From: Mesorhizobium wenxiniae
GTDB lineage: Bacteria; Pseudomonadota; Alphaproteobacteria; Rhizobiales; Rhizobiaceae
Length of the DNA: 64,000 nucleotides
NCBI RefSeq assembly: GCF_002284535.1
Contig: NZ_NPKH01000001.1
Coordinates: 62,001-126,000 of the forward strand
Direction of reading: 5' to 3'
The notes under the pieces are model-generated. The model had not been told where the DNA came from, ran no database searches, and saw nothing but the letters and a program-made list of their open reading frames with translations. A program made the position numbers and the translations under genes. Positions 54,817-64,000 of this stretch are shown one piece after another; the first letter of the stretch is position 1, and every line of letters starts with the position of its first letter.

Positions 54817-57800
54817 TTACTCGGCCGCGGACGCCAGCGGCCTGACCCTCGCCATCATCGAGCGCAGCACCGCTGGTTTGAGTGGCTTATTGATCACCGG
54901 CACGTCGAGTCTGCCGGCGGTGGCGCGCACCTCGCTCGAGCGGTCGGCGGTGACCAGCACGGCCGGCATGTCCTGGCCGTGGATCGCACGCAGTTTGACG
55001 ATCGCGTCAAGGCCGGTCTCGCCGTCGAGATGGTAGTCGGCAAGCACGATGTCGGGGCGATGCGTGACGGACCCCTCGAGATCCCCCGTGCCGGCAAACG
55101 TGTCGACGCTGCAGCCCCAGCCTTCGAGCAGCAGCCGCATGCCGTCGAGGATGCGGGCATCGTTGTCGATGCAGAGCACGCGAAGCCCGGCAAGCGAAGC
55201 AGCAGTGCGGACCGGCGCTTTCGCCGTGACCACGCGCCGTGGCTCCTGCGCTGCCGCGACCGGCAGGATGACGGAAAAGCGCGTGCCCTTGCCTGGGTTT
55301 GAAAAGATCCGGAGTTCGAGGCGCAAGACGCGAGCGATGCGGTCGACGATGGAAAGGCCGAGCCCGAGGCCGTCAGCTTCGCGCGCACCCTCGTCGAGCC
55401 GGGTGAATTCGTGAAAGACCGTGTTCAGCTTATCGCCGGCAATGCCGATGCCGGTATCGATTACCTGGATCTCGGCCAGTTCGCCGCGCCGCCGCACGCC
55501 GACCAGGATGCGGCCATGGCGCGTGTATTTGATGGCGTTGGACACCAGGTTCTGGATCAGGCGGCGTAGCAGATTGCGATCCGTCATCACGCTGAGTGAC
55601 GAGGGCATGATCGTCAGGCCGAGCTTCCTCTCGGCGGCAAGCGGCTGGAAGTCGTTGCCAATCTGCCGCAGCAGCTCGTCCAGGCTGAAGACGGTGTCGT
55701 CCGGTTTCATCGCGCCGGCATCGAGGCGGGAGATGTCGAGCACCGCGCCGAGAATGGTCTCGACCGATTCCAGCGAAGATTCGATGTTGTTTGCGGCCTT
55801 GCCGGTCGGGCCCTTGCCGGCCTTTTCGATCAGCGACGAGCAATAGAGGCGGGCGGCGTTCAGGGGCTGCAGGATATCGTGGCCGGCGGCGGCAAGGAAC
55901 CGCGTTTTGCCGAGATTGGCCTCCTCGGCCAGCATCTGCGCCTGTGCCAGTTCCTCGTTGACGCGGGTCAGTTCGACAGTGCGGTCCTTGACGCGTTGTT
56001 CCAGCGATTCATTGGCGCGCTTGAGCGCCAGATCCTGCTCGACGCGTCCTGAGATGTCGGCATAGGTGGCGACGATGCCGCCATCTGGCATTGGGTTGGA
56101 GCGCAACTCCAGGATGCGGCCGCTGGTCTTCAGCTCCATCTGCCATGGGCTGACGAAACTGGTGAGGCGGTTGAGCATCGCCACCCGCTGGTCGGCCGGA
56201 ATGTCGCCGCGCTCGGCCAGGTGGCGCAGGATGCGGTCGAGCGAGACGCCGACCTGGCCCATCTCGTCGGGCAGGTCGAACAGCGCCCGATACTGGCGAT
56301 TCCAGCAGATCAGCCGGAAATCCCTGTCGAAGACGGTGATGCCTTGTTCCATCTGGTCGAGCGCGATCTGCAGCAAGTCGCGATTGTGCTGCAGCGCCTC
56401 GGTGGCGTCGTCGAGCAGGCGGAAGGCATCCTTGGATTCGCGGTCGTTGCGGCGCAGCAGCAGCGACAGGATCAGCCGCGCCGAGGAGGAGCCGACGGCA
56501 CTCGCCAGAAGCTGCTCGGAGAAGCGGATGACGTCCATGCTGGCTTGTTCGTTGCCGTGCAGCGAAGCGCCGCTGCTCTCTTCAAACGACTGGAAGGACC
56601 GCTCGGTGCGTTCGACGCCAAGATAGCGCGCGATGGTGTCCTTCAGGTCGTTGACGGTGACGGTGGTGCGGAAGCGGCGCAGGCTCGGCATCGGGCTCGC
56701 CTCGCGCGGCACGAAGATCGACGCCTGGATGCGTTCCAGCGGCACCGACGCGCGCGACAGCGAGCCGAGCACGAAGAACAGCGTGTTGATCGACAGGCTC
56801 CACAAGACGCCGTGGTTCAGCGGCTCGGCGATGGTGCCGAACAGCGCTTGCGGCCGCAATGCGTCGAAGCCGAACAGGCCGTGGACGACAATGCCGGTGT
56901 CGGACGCGGCGAGCGAAGGAAGCAGCAGCGTATAGCTCCAGACGACGATGCCGGCGACCATGCCGAGCGCCGCCCCCCTGCCGTTGGCGCCGCGCCAGAT
57001 CAGTCCGCCGATCAAGGCCGGCGCGAACTGCGCGATCGCGGCGAAGGACATCAGGCCGATAGAGGAGAGCCGCGCGCTGTCGGTGCTCTCGCGATAGTAG
57101 AGGAAGGCGATGAACAGCATGATGAAGATCGCCGCACGTCGCACGTTGAGGATGAGCGCTGACCAGTCCTCGTTCTCGGATGTCGTGGTCTTGAGCAGGC
57201 GACGCACAAACAGCGGAATGACGAGGTCGTTGGAGATCATGATCGACAGCGCGACACTTTCTACGATCACCATCGCGGTCGCCGCCGACAGGCCGCCGAT
57301 GAAGGCGGCCATGGCCAACACATCGTGACCGCTGAGCAGCGGCAGCGACAGGACATAGAGATCGCTGCTGGTTCTGGTACCGACCAGCGCCAGGCCGGCG
57401 AGCGCGATCGGCAGCACGAAAAGGTTGATCGCCACCAAATAGAGCGGAAACACCCATGTCGCGGTGCGCAGTTCGGCCTCGCTGCGATTCTCGACGATGG
57501 TGACGTAGAACTGGCGCGGCAGCATGATGATGGCGAAACCGCTCAAACACGTCAGTACCAGCCAGGTGGCGAGCGACGTGCGGTAGCCCATCGCCTGCTG
57601 CACTTGCGTATTCTCGGCGAGCTTGTCGACCATATCGCCCGGGCCGCCGAAGATCAGGAAGGTCACCATCAGGCCGATCGCCAGGAAGGCCGCGAGCTTG
57701 ACGACCGTTTCCACCGCGACGGCCAGTACCAGCCCGTCCTGGTGCTCGGTGGCGTCGGCGTGGCGCGTGCCGAACAGCACCGCAAACAGCGCAAGCAGCA

Positions 57801-58305
57801 TGGCGACGACCAGCGAGATGTCGCTGACGAAGGGATCGAAGGAGGGCGGCGAGCCGGTATAATGCTCGACCATCAGGCTGACCGAACCGGAAATCGCCTT
57901 CAACTGCAGCGCCATGTAAGGCACCGCGCCTACCGTCGCAATCAGCGTGGCAATCGCTGCTACTGCGAAACTCTTGCCGTAGCGGGCGCCGAGGAAGTCG
58001 GCGATCGAGGTGATCTTCTCTGTCTTGGCCAGCCTGACGATGCGCCGAAGCAGCGGAAAGCCGAACACGAACACCAGCACCGGGCCGATATAGATGCCGA
58101 GGAATTCAAGGCCGCGCTCGGAGGAAAGGCCGACCGAACCGAAGAACGTCCAGGAGGTGCAGTAGATCGCCAGGCTGAGCGCATAGATGAAGGGCCGGGC
58201 CCGGTCAGACCCGGATGTCGTTGAGCGCCGGTCGCCGAGGCTGGCGATGGCGAACAGCAACGTCACATAGGCAATCGCAATGATGACGACGAACCAGCCC
58301 TGCAC
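54817..58305 (-). CDS. Hybrid sensor kinase with sodium/solute-symporter domain (CrbS/MxtR-like)
   Basis: This is a 1162-residue membrane kinase from GTG 58305, which has GGGAGGA upstream; the frame continues to 58356. An N-terminal SSS transporter-like domain (about 13 helices, residues ~1-510) is followed by a linker, a PAS domain (~640-740) and a coiled coil. The H-box is F-L-A-A-A-G-H-D-I-L-Q-P-L-N-A-A-R. An ATPase domain (G-L-G-L-G-L-S-I) follows, and a C-terminal receiver with Asp in L-A-D-Y-H-L-D-G. It may sense a transported carboxylate. It is convergent with a LuxR-type response regulator. Confidence 0.9.
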   Translation of the reverse strand: MQGWFVVIIAIAYVTLLFAIASLGDRRSTTSGSDRARPFIYALSLAIYCTSWTFFGSVGLSSERGLEFLGIYIGPVLVFVFGFPLLRRIVRLAKTEKITSIADFLGARYGKSFAVAAIATLIATVGAVPYMALQLKAISGSVSLMVEHYTGSPPSFDPFVSDISLVVAMLLALFAVLFGTRHADATEHQDGLVLAVAVETVVKLAAFLAIGLMVTFLIFGGPGDMVDKLAENTQVQQAMGYRTSLATWLVLTCLSGFAIIMLPRQFYVTIVENRSEAELRTATWVFPLYLVAINLFVLPIALAGLALVGTRTSSDLYVLSLPLLSGHDVLAMAAFIGGLSAATAMVIVESVALSIMISNDLVIPLFVRRLLKTTTSENEDWSALILNVRRAAIFIMLFIAFLYYRESTDSARLSSIGLMSFAAIAQFAPALIGGLIWRGANGRGAALGMVAGIVVWSYTLLLPSLAASDTGIVVHGLFGFDALRPQALFGTIAEPLNHGVLWSLSINTLFFVLGSLSRASVPLERIQASIFVPREASPMPSLRRFRTTVTVNDLKDTIARYLGVERTERSFQSFEESSGASLHGNEQASMDVIRFSEQLLASAVGSSSARLILSLLLRRNDRESKDAFRLLDDATEALQHNRDLLQIALDQMEQGITVFDRDFRLICWNRQYRALFDLPDEMGQVGVSLDRILRHLAERGDIPADQRVAMLNRLTSFVSPWQMELKTSGRILELRSNPMPDGGIVATYADISGRVEQDLALKRANESLEQRVKDRTVELTRVNEELAQAQMLAEEANLGKTRFLAAAGHDILQPLNAARLYCSSLIEKAGKGPTGKAANNIESSLESVETILGAVLDISRLDAGAMKPDDTVFSLDELLRQIGNDFQPLAAERKLGLTIMPSSLSVMTDRNLLRRLIQNLVSNAIKYTRHGRILVGVRRRGELAEIQVIDTGIGIAGDKLNTVFHEFTRLDEGAREADGLGLGLSIVDRIARVLRLELRIFSNPGKGTRFSVILPVAAAQEPRRVVTAKAPVRTAASLAGLRVLCIDNDARILDGMRLLLEGWGCSVDTFAGTGDLEGSVTHRPDIVLADYHLDGETGLDAIVKLRAIHGQDMPAVLVTADRSSEVRATAGRLDVPVINKPLKPAVLRSMMARVRPLASAAE

Positions 58306-58536
58306 GGCCTGACAATCCTCCCTTGCCGGTTTTGCATCCGGCCTGCTGAGACGCAATCACAGCTTGGCGATCAAGTCCATCGCGGCTTTCGGCGCAGGAT
58401 GGCTGCGGCTTCGGAATTTTGGCCGGCGGAAACGGTCTTTTGTCCATGCTGCAACCGCAGGTTTTTGCTATTGTGCCAGTGAAGCCAACGATCGGGCGAG
58501 GGCGGCGGCCTGGCCCGTCAGGACAAGGAGGGTCGA

Positions 58537-58959
58537 ATGCTGAAAGAATTCCAGGAATTCATTTCCCGGGGTAACGTCATGGACCTGGCGGTCGCCGTCA
58601 TTATCGGCGCTGCCTTCAGCAAGATCGTCGATTCACTGGTCAATGACATCATCATGCCGATAATCGGGGCGATTTTCGGCGGACTCGACTTCAACAACTA
58701 TTTCCTGCCCTTGTCCTCAGCCGTCAACGCCACATCGCTGGCGGAGGCCAAGAAGCAGGGCGCAGTCTTCGCCTATGGCAGTTTCATCACCGTCGCGCTG
58801 AATTTCATCATCCTCGCCTTCATCATCTTCCTGATGGTCAAGGCCGTGAACAATCTGCGCAAGCGGCTGGAGCGTGAGAAGCCAGCTGCGCCTGCCGCTC
58901 CGCCGCCGGCCGATGTTGCGCTGCTCACCGAAATTCGCGATCTCCTCGCCAGGAAATAA
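58537..58959 (+). CDS. mscL: Large-conductance mechanosensitive channel
   Basis: This is a 140-residue MscL that opens under hypo-osmotic stress. The N-terminal [23 protein letters not shown] is the conserved pore helix. The second helix and C-terminal bundle ([10 protein letters not shown]) are present. GGAGGGTCGA precedes ATG 58537. A strong intrinsic terminator follows. Confidence 0.97.
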   Translation: MLKEFQEFISRGNVMDLAVAVIIGAAFSKIVDSLVNDIIMPIIGAIFGGLDFNNYFLPLSSAVNATSLAEAKKQGAVFAYGSFITVALNFIILAFIIFLMVKAVNNLRKRLEREKPAAPAAPPPADVALLTEIRDLLARK

Positions 58960-58982
58960 TCCGAAGACAGATTCCCTGGACC

Positions 58983-59012
58983 AAAACCCCGGTCGGTTTC
59001 GGCCGGGGTTTT
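58983..59012 (+). terminator. Intrinsic terminator of mscL
   Basis: AAAACCCCGG (58983-58992) and CCGGGGTTTT (59003-59012) form a perfect 10-bp stem, followed by a T-rich stretch. Confidence 0.85.
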
Positions 59013-59071
59013 CTATTTTCGCCTGTCGTAAAACACGCTAGCTGTCCAGAAGACGGAAAACGGATCCATCC

Positions 59072-60238
59072 ATGACCCTCATCGAGGATTTGCGCGCCGA
59101 GGCCCGGGCTGCGCCGGAAAGCGGCATTGTCGCCGTCATGAACCGCGGCCGCGACCGCGACGGCATGATCCCGCTCTGGGCCGGCGAGGGCGACCTGCCG
59201 ACGCCCGCCTTCATCACCGATGCCGCTGCCCGGGCGCTGGTCGGCGGCGAGACCTTCTATACCTGGCAGAAAGGCATCCCCGAGCTGAGGCAGGCGCTCG
59301 CCCGCTATTACGTGAGGCATTTCAGCAAGAGCTTTGCCGAGGAAGAATTCATCGTCACCGGCTCGGGCATGCACGCCATCCAGCTGGCGCTCGACGCCGT
59401 CGCCGGGAAGGGGGACGAGGTCGTCTATCTGTCGCCGGCCTGGCCGAATTTCGCCGCAGCCGCCGGCGTGGCGGGCGCCGTCCCGGTCGCTGTCACGCTC
59501 GACCTGTCCGGCAATGGCTGGTCCTGCGACGTCGGCAAGATTGAGGCGGCGATCACGCCAAGGACAAAGGCGCTGTTCGTCAACACACCGTCCAATCCGA
59601 CCGGCTGGACCGCCGACAGGGAGACGCTGCAAGCGATCCTCGACCTCGCCCGCGAAAAGGGCCTGTGGATCATCGCCGATGAGATCTATTCGCTTTTCCA
59701 CTACGGCGATAGTCGTGCGCCGTCCTTCATCGACATCATGGCCGACGAAGATCGCATTCTGTTCGTCAACAGTTTTTCCAAGAACTGGGCGATGACCGGC
59801 TGGCGGGTCGGCTGGATCAAGACCCATCCTTCGCTGCAGCAGGTGTTCGAGAACCTGGTCCAGTATTCGACCTCAGGTGTTGCCCAATTCATGCAGCGCG
59901 GCGCGGTCGTCGCGCTCGACGAAGGCGATGTCTTCATCGCTGAGCAGGTGGAGCGGGCAAGGGCTGCGCGCGACCTGGTCTGCGGCACCCTGGCTGCGAC
60001 CGGCAGGGCACGCTTCACCGTGCCGCAGGGCGCGTTCTATCTGTTCTTCGCGGTCGACGGCATCACCGATTCACGCGCCGCCGCCTTCGACATCGTCGAC
60101 CGTGCCAATGTCGGTCTGGCACCCGGAACCGCCTTCGGCCCCGGCGGCGAGCCCTTCCTCAGGCTGTGCTTCCACCGCCGCCTCGACCAGCTCGAGGAAG
60201 CGGCGCACCGGCTGGCGAAGTGGATGACGAGTATGTGA
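59072..60238 (+). CDS. Class I/II PLP-dependent aminotransferase
   Basis: This is a 388-residue aminotransferase of the AspC-like fold. N-T-P-S-N-P-T-G-W and the PLP Lys in N-S-F-S-K-N-W-A-M-T-G-W-R-V-G-W are clear. The C-terminal Arg for substrate carboxylate (F-L-R-L-C-F) fits. The amino donor is not predictable; aspartate, aromatic or methionine-type are all possible. It converges on hemA across a shared hairpin. Confidence 0.9.
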   Translation: MTLIEDLRAEARAAPESGIVAVMNRGRDRDGMIPLWAGEGDLPTPAFITDAAARALVGGETFYTWQKGIPELRQALARYYVRHFSKSFAEEEFIVTGSGMHAIQLALDAVAGKGDEVVYLSPAWPNFAAAAGVAGAVPVAVTLDLSGNGWSCDVGKIEAAITPRTKALFVNTPSNPTGWTADRETLQAILDLAREKGLWIIADEIYSLFHYGDSRAPSFIDIMADEDRILFVNSFSKNWAMTGWRVGWIKTHPSLQQVFENLVQYSTSGVAQFMQRGAVVALDEGDVFIAEQVERARAARDLVCGTLAATGRARFTVPQGAFYLFFAVDGITDSRAAAFDIVDRANVGLAPGTAFGPGGEPFLRLCFHRRLDQLEEAAHRLAKWMTSM

Positions 60239-60247
60239 GTTGCCTTC

Positions 60248-60273
60248 GATCCCCGAGTTGAAGCTCGGGGATC
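60248..60273. terminator. Shared hairpin between convergent aminotransferase and hemA
   Basis: GATCCCCGAG (60248-60257) and CTCGGGGATC (60264-60273) form a perfect 10-bp stem with a 6-base loop. It overlaps the first two bases of the hemA stop codon. There is no T-run. Confidence 0.55.
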
Positions 60274-61549
60274 AGCCGCCGGACTTCGGCACCAGCAACG
60301 GAATGACGCGGTCGCTTTCCCTCACCGAAGGCCGGCCCGCAGAACCGTAAGAGATACCCAAAGCATCCCAAGTCTCAACCAGCGCATCCTGGAGATCCGC
60401 GATCAGGTGATCCGAATGGAACGGCGTCGGCGTAATGCGCAGCCGTTCGGTGCCGCGCGGCACGGTCGGGTAGTTGATCGGCTGGATGTAGATGCCGTGG
60501 ACGCCGAGCAGGCGGTCGCTGGCCATCTTGCAGAGCTCGGGATCGCGGACGAGCAGCGGCACGATGTGGGTAGCGGAGTCCATCACCGGCAGGCCGGCGG
60601 CGGTAAGAACCTGCTTAGTCCGCGTCGCCTGGCGCTGCTGTGCGTCGCGTTCGGACTGCGAGCGCTTCAAATGGCGGATCGACGTGGTCGCCGCGGCGGC
60701 GATGGCCGGCGGCAGCGCCGTGGTGAAAATGAAGCCCGGCGCATAGGAGCGCACGGCATCGATCACCGCATTTGTGCCGGTGATATAGCCGCCGAGCGTG
60801 CCGAACGCCTTGGCCAGCGTGCCTTCGATGATGTCGATACGGTCTGCCAGCCCTTCGCGCTCGGTGATGCCGCCGCCGCGCGGTCCGTACATCCCGACGG
60901 CATGGACCTCGTCGATATAGGTCATGGCGTTGTAGCGCTCGGCAAGATCGACGATCTGCTTGATCGGCGCGATGTCACCATCCATCGAATAGACGCTCTC
61001 GAAGACGATCAGCTTGGCGCGTTCGCGGCCCGCCGCCTGCAGCAGGCTTTCAAGATGCGCAACGTCGTTGTGACGAAAGATCTTCTTCTCGGCGCCCGAA
61101 CGCCGCACGCCCTCGATCATCGAGGCGTGGTTCAACTCGTCCGAGACAATCAGGCAGTTGGGCAGAAGCCGTGCAATGGTCGAGATCGAGGCTTCGTTGG
61201 AGACAAAGCCCGAGGTGAAGACGAGTGCGGCTTCCTTGTCGTGCAGGTCGGCCAGTTCCAGTTCGAGCTCGACCAGCGGATTGCTGGTGCCGGAGATGTT
61301 GCGGGTGCCACCGGCGCCAGATCCCATCTTGCCGGCGGCGTTCTGCAGCGCAGCGATGACGTCTGGATGCTGGCCCATGCCGAGATAGTCGTTGGAGCAC
61401 CAGACGGTGATTTCCTGGGCGCGGCCGTTGGCGCGCCAGATGGCGCGTGGGAATTTCCCCACGATGCGCTCGAGGTCGGCGAAGATGCGGTAGCGACGCT
61501 CTGCATGGAGCTGGTCGATCGCGTCTTCGAAGAAACGCTGATAGTTCAT
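60272..61549 (-). CDS. hemA: 5-Aminolevulinate synthase (ALAS)
   Basis: This is a 425-residue PLP enzyme joining glycine and succinyl-CoA, the alphaproteobacterial route to heme. Features are N-Y-L-G-M-G-Q-H-P, the glycine-site E-V-H-A-V-G-M-Y-G and the PLP Lys in [13 protein letters not shown]. Heme demand is high in nodules and in low oxygen. A candidate FNR/FixK box lies 124-137 bases upstream. Confidence 0.97.
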   Translation of the reverse strand: MNYQRFFEDAIDQLHAERRYRIFADLERIVGKFPRAIWRANGRAQEITVWCSNDYLGMGQHPDVIAALQNAAGKMGSGAGGTRNISGTSNPLVELELELADLHDKEAALVFTSGFVSNEASISTIARLLPNCLIVSDELNHASMIEGVRRSGAEKKIFRHNDVAHLESLLQAAGRERAKLIVFESVYSMDGDIAPIKQIVDLAERYNAMTYIDEVHAVGMYGPRGGGITEREGLADRIDIIEGTLAKAFGTLGGYITGTNAVIDAVRSYAPGFIFTTALPPAIAAAATTSIRHLKRSQSERDAQQRQATRTKQVLTAAGLPVMDSATHIVPLLVRDPELCKMASDRLLGVHGIYIQPINYPTVPRGTERLRITPTPFHSDHLIADLQDALVETWDALGISYGSAGRPSVRESDRVIPLLVPKSGG

Positions 61550-61672
61550 TTCGGCTTCCCAGTTTTGCGTGGGATCATAATCATTGCCCTATTCGACGTC
61601 CACTTGGCCTTTTTGGTCAAAATGCCACGCCCCAAGCCTGTTCCTAACGACCACGGATCATGGCCGATTCCC

Positions 61673-61686
61673 TTGATGTGCATGAA
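61673..61686. promoter_or_regulatory. Candidate FNR/FixK box upstream of hemA
   Basis: TTGATGTGCATGAA matches TTGAT-N4-ATCAA with one difference. It lies in the 276-base gap between divergent hemA (124-137 bases from its start) and galE. FnrL/FixK control of hemA is known in other alphaproteobacteria. Confidence 0.45.
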
Positions 61687-61825
61687 TTTTGTTTCAGGAC
61701 TATGCCACGCGCCGATGAGACTGGTTGCCGCAGGCACTAATGCTACTGATGGCCTGGCGGCAGGCTTTCCAGTAAGGCAGGTGTTGAGACAGTTTCCGAT
61801 AAAATCTTGAGCAGCGAGGACGCGG

Positions 61826-62821
61826 ATGACGGTTTTGGTGACAGGCGGCGCCGGCTATATCGGCAGCCATATGGTCTGGGAGCTGCTGGATGCGGGCGAC
61901 AGCGTTGTCGTCCTCGACCGGCTTTCGACCGGTTTCGAGTGGGCGGTGGCGCCGGAGGCAAAGCTCGTTGTCGGCGATGTCGCCGACAAGGAGCTGGTCG
62001 GCTCGATCATCCGGGACAACAAGGTCGACGCGATCATCCATTTTGCCGGCTCCATCGTGGTTCCCGAATCGGTTGCCGACCCGCTCGGTTATTACGAGAA
62101 CAACACCTGCAAGACCCGCACGCTGATCGAGACCGCAGTGCGCGAAGGCGTGCCCGATTTCATCTTCTCCTCGACCGCCGCCGTCTATGGCGGCGCCGGG
62201 CTGGAGCCGGTGCGTGAAGATGCCCGCCTTGCACCGGAATCGCCCTACGGCCTGTCCAAGCTGATGAGCGAATGGATGCTGCGCGACGCCGCAATTGCCT
62301 ATGGTTTGCGCTATACGGCGCTGCGCTACTTCAACGTCGCCGGCGCCGACCCGAAGGGCCGCACCGGCCAGTCGACGCCTGGCGCCACGCATCTGATCAA
62401 GGTCGCCTGCGAGACGGCGCTCGGCAAGCGACCCCTTATGCAGGTGTTCGGCACCGACTATCCGACGCCAGACGGCACCTGCATGCGCGACTACATACAT
62501 GTCAGCGATCTGGCGGTGGCGCATCGGCTGGCGCTGGAACGCCTGCGCGCCGGCGGGACAAGTCTCGTCGCCAATTGCGGCTACAGCCACGGCTATTCGG
62601 TGCTCGAGGTGATCGACAGCGTGCGGCGCGTCTTTGGTCATGATTTCGAGGTGCGGATGGGCGAGCGCCGTCCGGGCGACGCCGCAGCGGTAGTCGCTAA
62701 TTCGGAGCTGGCGCGCCGCGAACTCGGCTGGACGCCGCAGCGCGACGACCTCGACCTGATCGTCGCCGACGCGCTGGCCTGGGAGCGCATTCTGACCGGC
62801 AAGAATTCGTCGCGGGGCTGA
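61826..62821 (+). CDS. galE: UDP-glucose 4-epimerase
   Basis: This is a 331-residue extended SDR enzyme that interconverts UDP-glucose and UDP-galactose for surface polysaccharides. The NAD motif G-G-A-G-Y-I-G-S-H is at residues 7-15. S-S-T-A-A-V-Y-G carries the catalytic Ser/Thr, and Tyr/Lys are in Y-G-L-S-K. Y-F-N-V-A-G-A and D-Y-I-H-V-S-D-L-A follow. It is a stand-alone gene, divergent from hemA. Confidence 0.94.
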   Translation: MTVLVTGGAGYIGSHMVWELLDAGDSVVVLDRLSTGFEWAVAPEAKLVVGDVADKELVGSIIRDNKVDAIIHFAGSIVVPESVADPLGYYENNTCKTRTLIETAVREGVPDFIFSSTAAVYGGAGLEPVREDARLAPESPYGLSKLMSEWMLRDAAIAYGLRYTALRYFNVAGADPKGRTGQSTPGATHLIKVACETALGKRPLMQVFGTDYPTPDGTCMRDYIHVSDLAVAHRLALERLRAGGTSLVANCGYSHGYSVLEVIDSVRRVFGHDFEVRMGERRPGDAAAVVANSELARRELGWTPQRDDLDLIVADALAWERILTGKNSSRG

Positions 62822-62922
62822 GACCAAGTTCTTAGCTCGAAAGCTCCACGCAGAAGCGCTATTGAAGGAGCTGCGCGGCGCAGCGTAGGCGCATTTGGCC
62901 GCGTGTGACTTTGGGGGGCGGC

Positions 62923-64000
62923 ATGAGAATATTGGTGCTCGGAGCCGGTGTGGTCGGCACGGCGGCCGCCTATTATCTGGCGAGCGACGGCCACGAGGTG
63001 ACCGTCATCGAGCGCCATCCGATGGCGGCGGGCGGCACCAGCCAATCGAATGCCGGGCTGGTGTCGCCGGGCGACGCCACCGCCTGGGCCTCGCCCGCTG
63101 CGCTGAAGACGTTCCTGCGCGCGCTTTACAACCACGATCTCGGCATCAAGGTGCGGCTGCGCTTCGATCCCTATTTCTTCGCCTGGAGTCTGCGCTTCCT
63201 GCGCCAGTGCACGCGAGCGCGCCTGCGTGCCAACACCGAAATCAAGCTGCGCCTGGCGCTTTATTCGCGCGACTGCATCAACGCCATCTCTGCCGACACC
63301 GGCATTCACTATGACGAGCGCAAGAAGGGCATTCTCTATTTCTTCCGCTCGCAGCAGAGTCTTGATACCGGCACCGACAATTACCGCTATCTCGCCGAGC
63401 ACGGTCTGCCGATCGAGATCGTCGGCCGCGACCGGCTGGTCGAGCTAGAACCCGGGCTTGCCGGGGCCAAGGATAAGATCGCCGGCGGCGTCTATTCTCC
63501 GATCGACCAGACCGGCGACTCCAGCCAATTCACGCAGAACCTCGCTGCCTATGCCGCCGAGAAACTCGGCGTCCAATTTCTCTATGGCACGACGGTCGAA
63601 GGCCTCGACATTGAAGGCGATCGGGTGCGCGCGGTGATGACCTCGGCCGGTCCGGTCGCTGGCGACGCCGTGGTCATATCAATGGGACCTGAAAGCGGCC
63701 TGCTCGGTCGCCGCTACGGCCTCGATCTGCCGGTCTATCCGGTCAAGGGCTACACCGCGACCTTGCAACTGGAGGACGAGAGCAAGGGGCCGACCATGGG
63801 CGGCGCCGACGAGGATCAGCTCATCGGCTATTCCAGGCTCGGCAACCGGCTGCGGCTCGCTTCGACAGCCGAGTTCACCGGCTTCGACCGCACCCACAAG
63901 CCGAGCGATTTCGCCGCCATGTTCAGGACTGGCAACGATCTGTTCCCGGGTGCCTTCGACGAGAACAAGGCCGAGCTCTGGGCCGGCTTGCGGCCGATGA
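62923..64000 (+). CDS. dadA: D-amino-acid dehydrogenase (3' end outside window)
   Basis: This is the first ~359 residues of an FAD-dependent DadA-type oxidoreductase, open through the window end. The Rossmann FAD motif V-L-G-A-G-V-V-G-T-A-A-A-Y-Y-L-A and I-E-R-H begin the protein. G-T-S-Q-S-N-A-G-L-V-S-P-G and the late Y-P-V-K-G-Y fit the DAO fold. DadA converts D-alanine to pyruvate. ATG 62923 follows GGGGGGCGGC. A dadX or Lrp gene, if present, lies outside the window. Confidence 0.9.
   Translation, partial: MRILVLGAGVVGTAAAYYLASDGHEVTVIERHPMAAGGTSQSNAGLVSPGDATAWASPAALKTFLRALYNHDLGIKVRLRFDPYFFAWSLRFLRQCTRARLRANTEIKLRLALYSRDCINAISADTGIHYDERKKGILYFFRSQQSLDTGTDNYRYLAEHGLPIEIVGRDRLVELEPGLAGAKDKIAGGVYSPIDQTGDSSQFTQNLAAYAAEKLGVQFLYGTTVEGLDIEGDRVRAVMTSAGPVAGDAVVISMGPESGLLGRRYGLDLPVYPVKGYTATLQLEDESKGPTMGGADEDQLIGYSRLGNRLRLASTAEFTGFDRTHKPSDFAAMFRTGNDLFPGAFDENKAELWAGLRPM

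Noticed and set aside
60407..62827. Long frames antisense to hemA (60407-61810, plus strand) and galE (61700-62827, minus strand)
   Set aside because: Both mirror genes with full catalytic motifs.

Overview
The window looks like chromosomal DNA of a GC-rich alphaproteobacterium of the order Hyphomicrobiales (Rhizobiales), most likely Mesorhizobium. The evidence is a chvE-gguABC sugar locus with a divergent gbpR-type regulator, a PodJ-like polar protein, a GcrA cell-cycle regulator, a class I lysyl-tRNA synthetase, a SAM-II riboswitch upstream of metZ, an ALAS-type hemA, a LuxR/LuxI pair, and many short palindromic intergenic repeats. No rRNA, phage block, complete insertion sequence or CRISPR array was seen. 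The genus is an inference from remembered gene content.

Layout. 1-8.1 kb: the tail of a LysR regulator, an Hsp70-like ATPase, a TSUP exporter with its TIGR02186-like partner, and a 1307-residue PodJ-like protein. 8.5-15.9 kb: a MerR regulator followed by a fatty-acid oxidation operon (two acyl-CoA dehydrogenases, thiolase, FadJ-type fusion). The regulator and the operon carry related ACGT-rich operators, and the operon promoter has a long MerR-type spacer. 15.9-20.6 kb: an S24 repressor-like protein, a nuclease-like protein, lysK, a TerB protein and an amino-acid-binding protein. 20.8-23.0 kb: a quorum-sensing cassette luxR-luxI-crotonase with a candidate lux box. 23.1-27.5 kb: ppk2 divergent from phoR, then phoU behind a candidate Pho box, then corA; pstSCAB and phoB are absent. 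27.6-36.3 kb: gcrA, argD-argF-hslO, apaG, a GT21-like glycosyltransferase, metZ with SAM-II control, and a dCTP deaminase. 36.4-43.9 kb: an amino-acid-binding protein, then chvE-gguA-gguB-gguC with gbpR. 44-48.8 kb: an L,D-transpeptidase, a four-gene envelope/stress operon starting with a 24-residue peptide behind an EcfG-like promoter, a Crp-type regulator and a DNA-ligase remnant beside tRNA-Gly(CCC). 49-64 kb: housekeeping and signalling genes, including an HDAC-like hydrolase, a MATE transporter, pyrD, a CrbS/CrbR-type two-component pair, mscL, an aminotransferase, hemA, galE and the start of a D-amino-acid dehydrogenase.

How the genes work together. The MerR regulator probably controls beta-oxidation. 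LuxR/LuxI with a co-transcribed crotonase may make and sense an acyl-homoserine lactone with a modified acyl chain. PhoR, PhoU and PPK2 connect phosphate sensing with polyphosphate chemistry. The SSS-type hybrid kinase and its LuxR-type response regulator resemble acetate-switch systems. The 45.2-47.3 kb operon is the least understood module.
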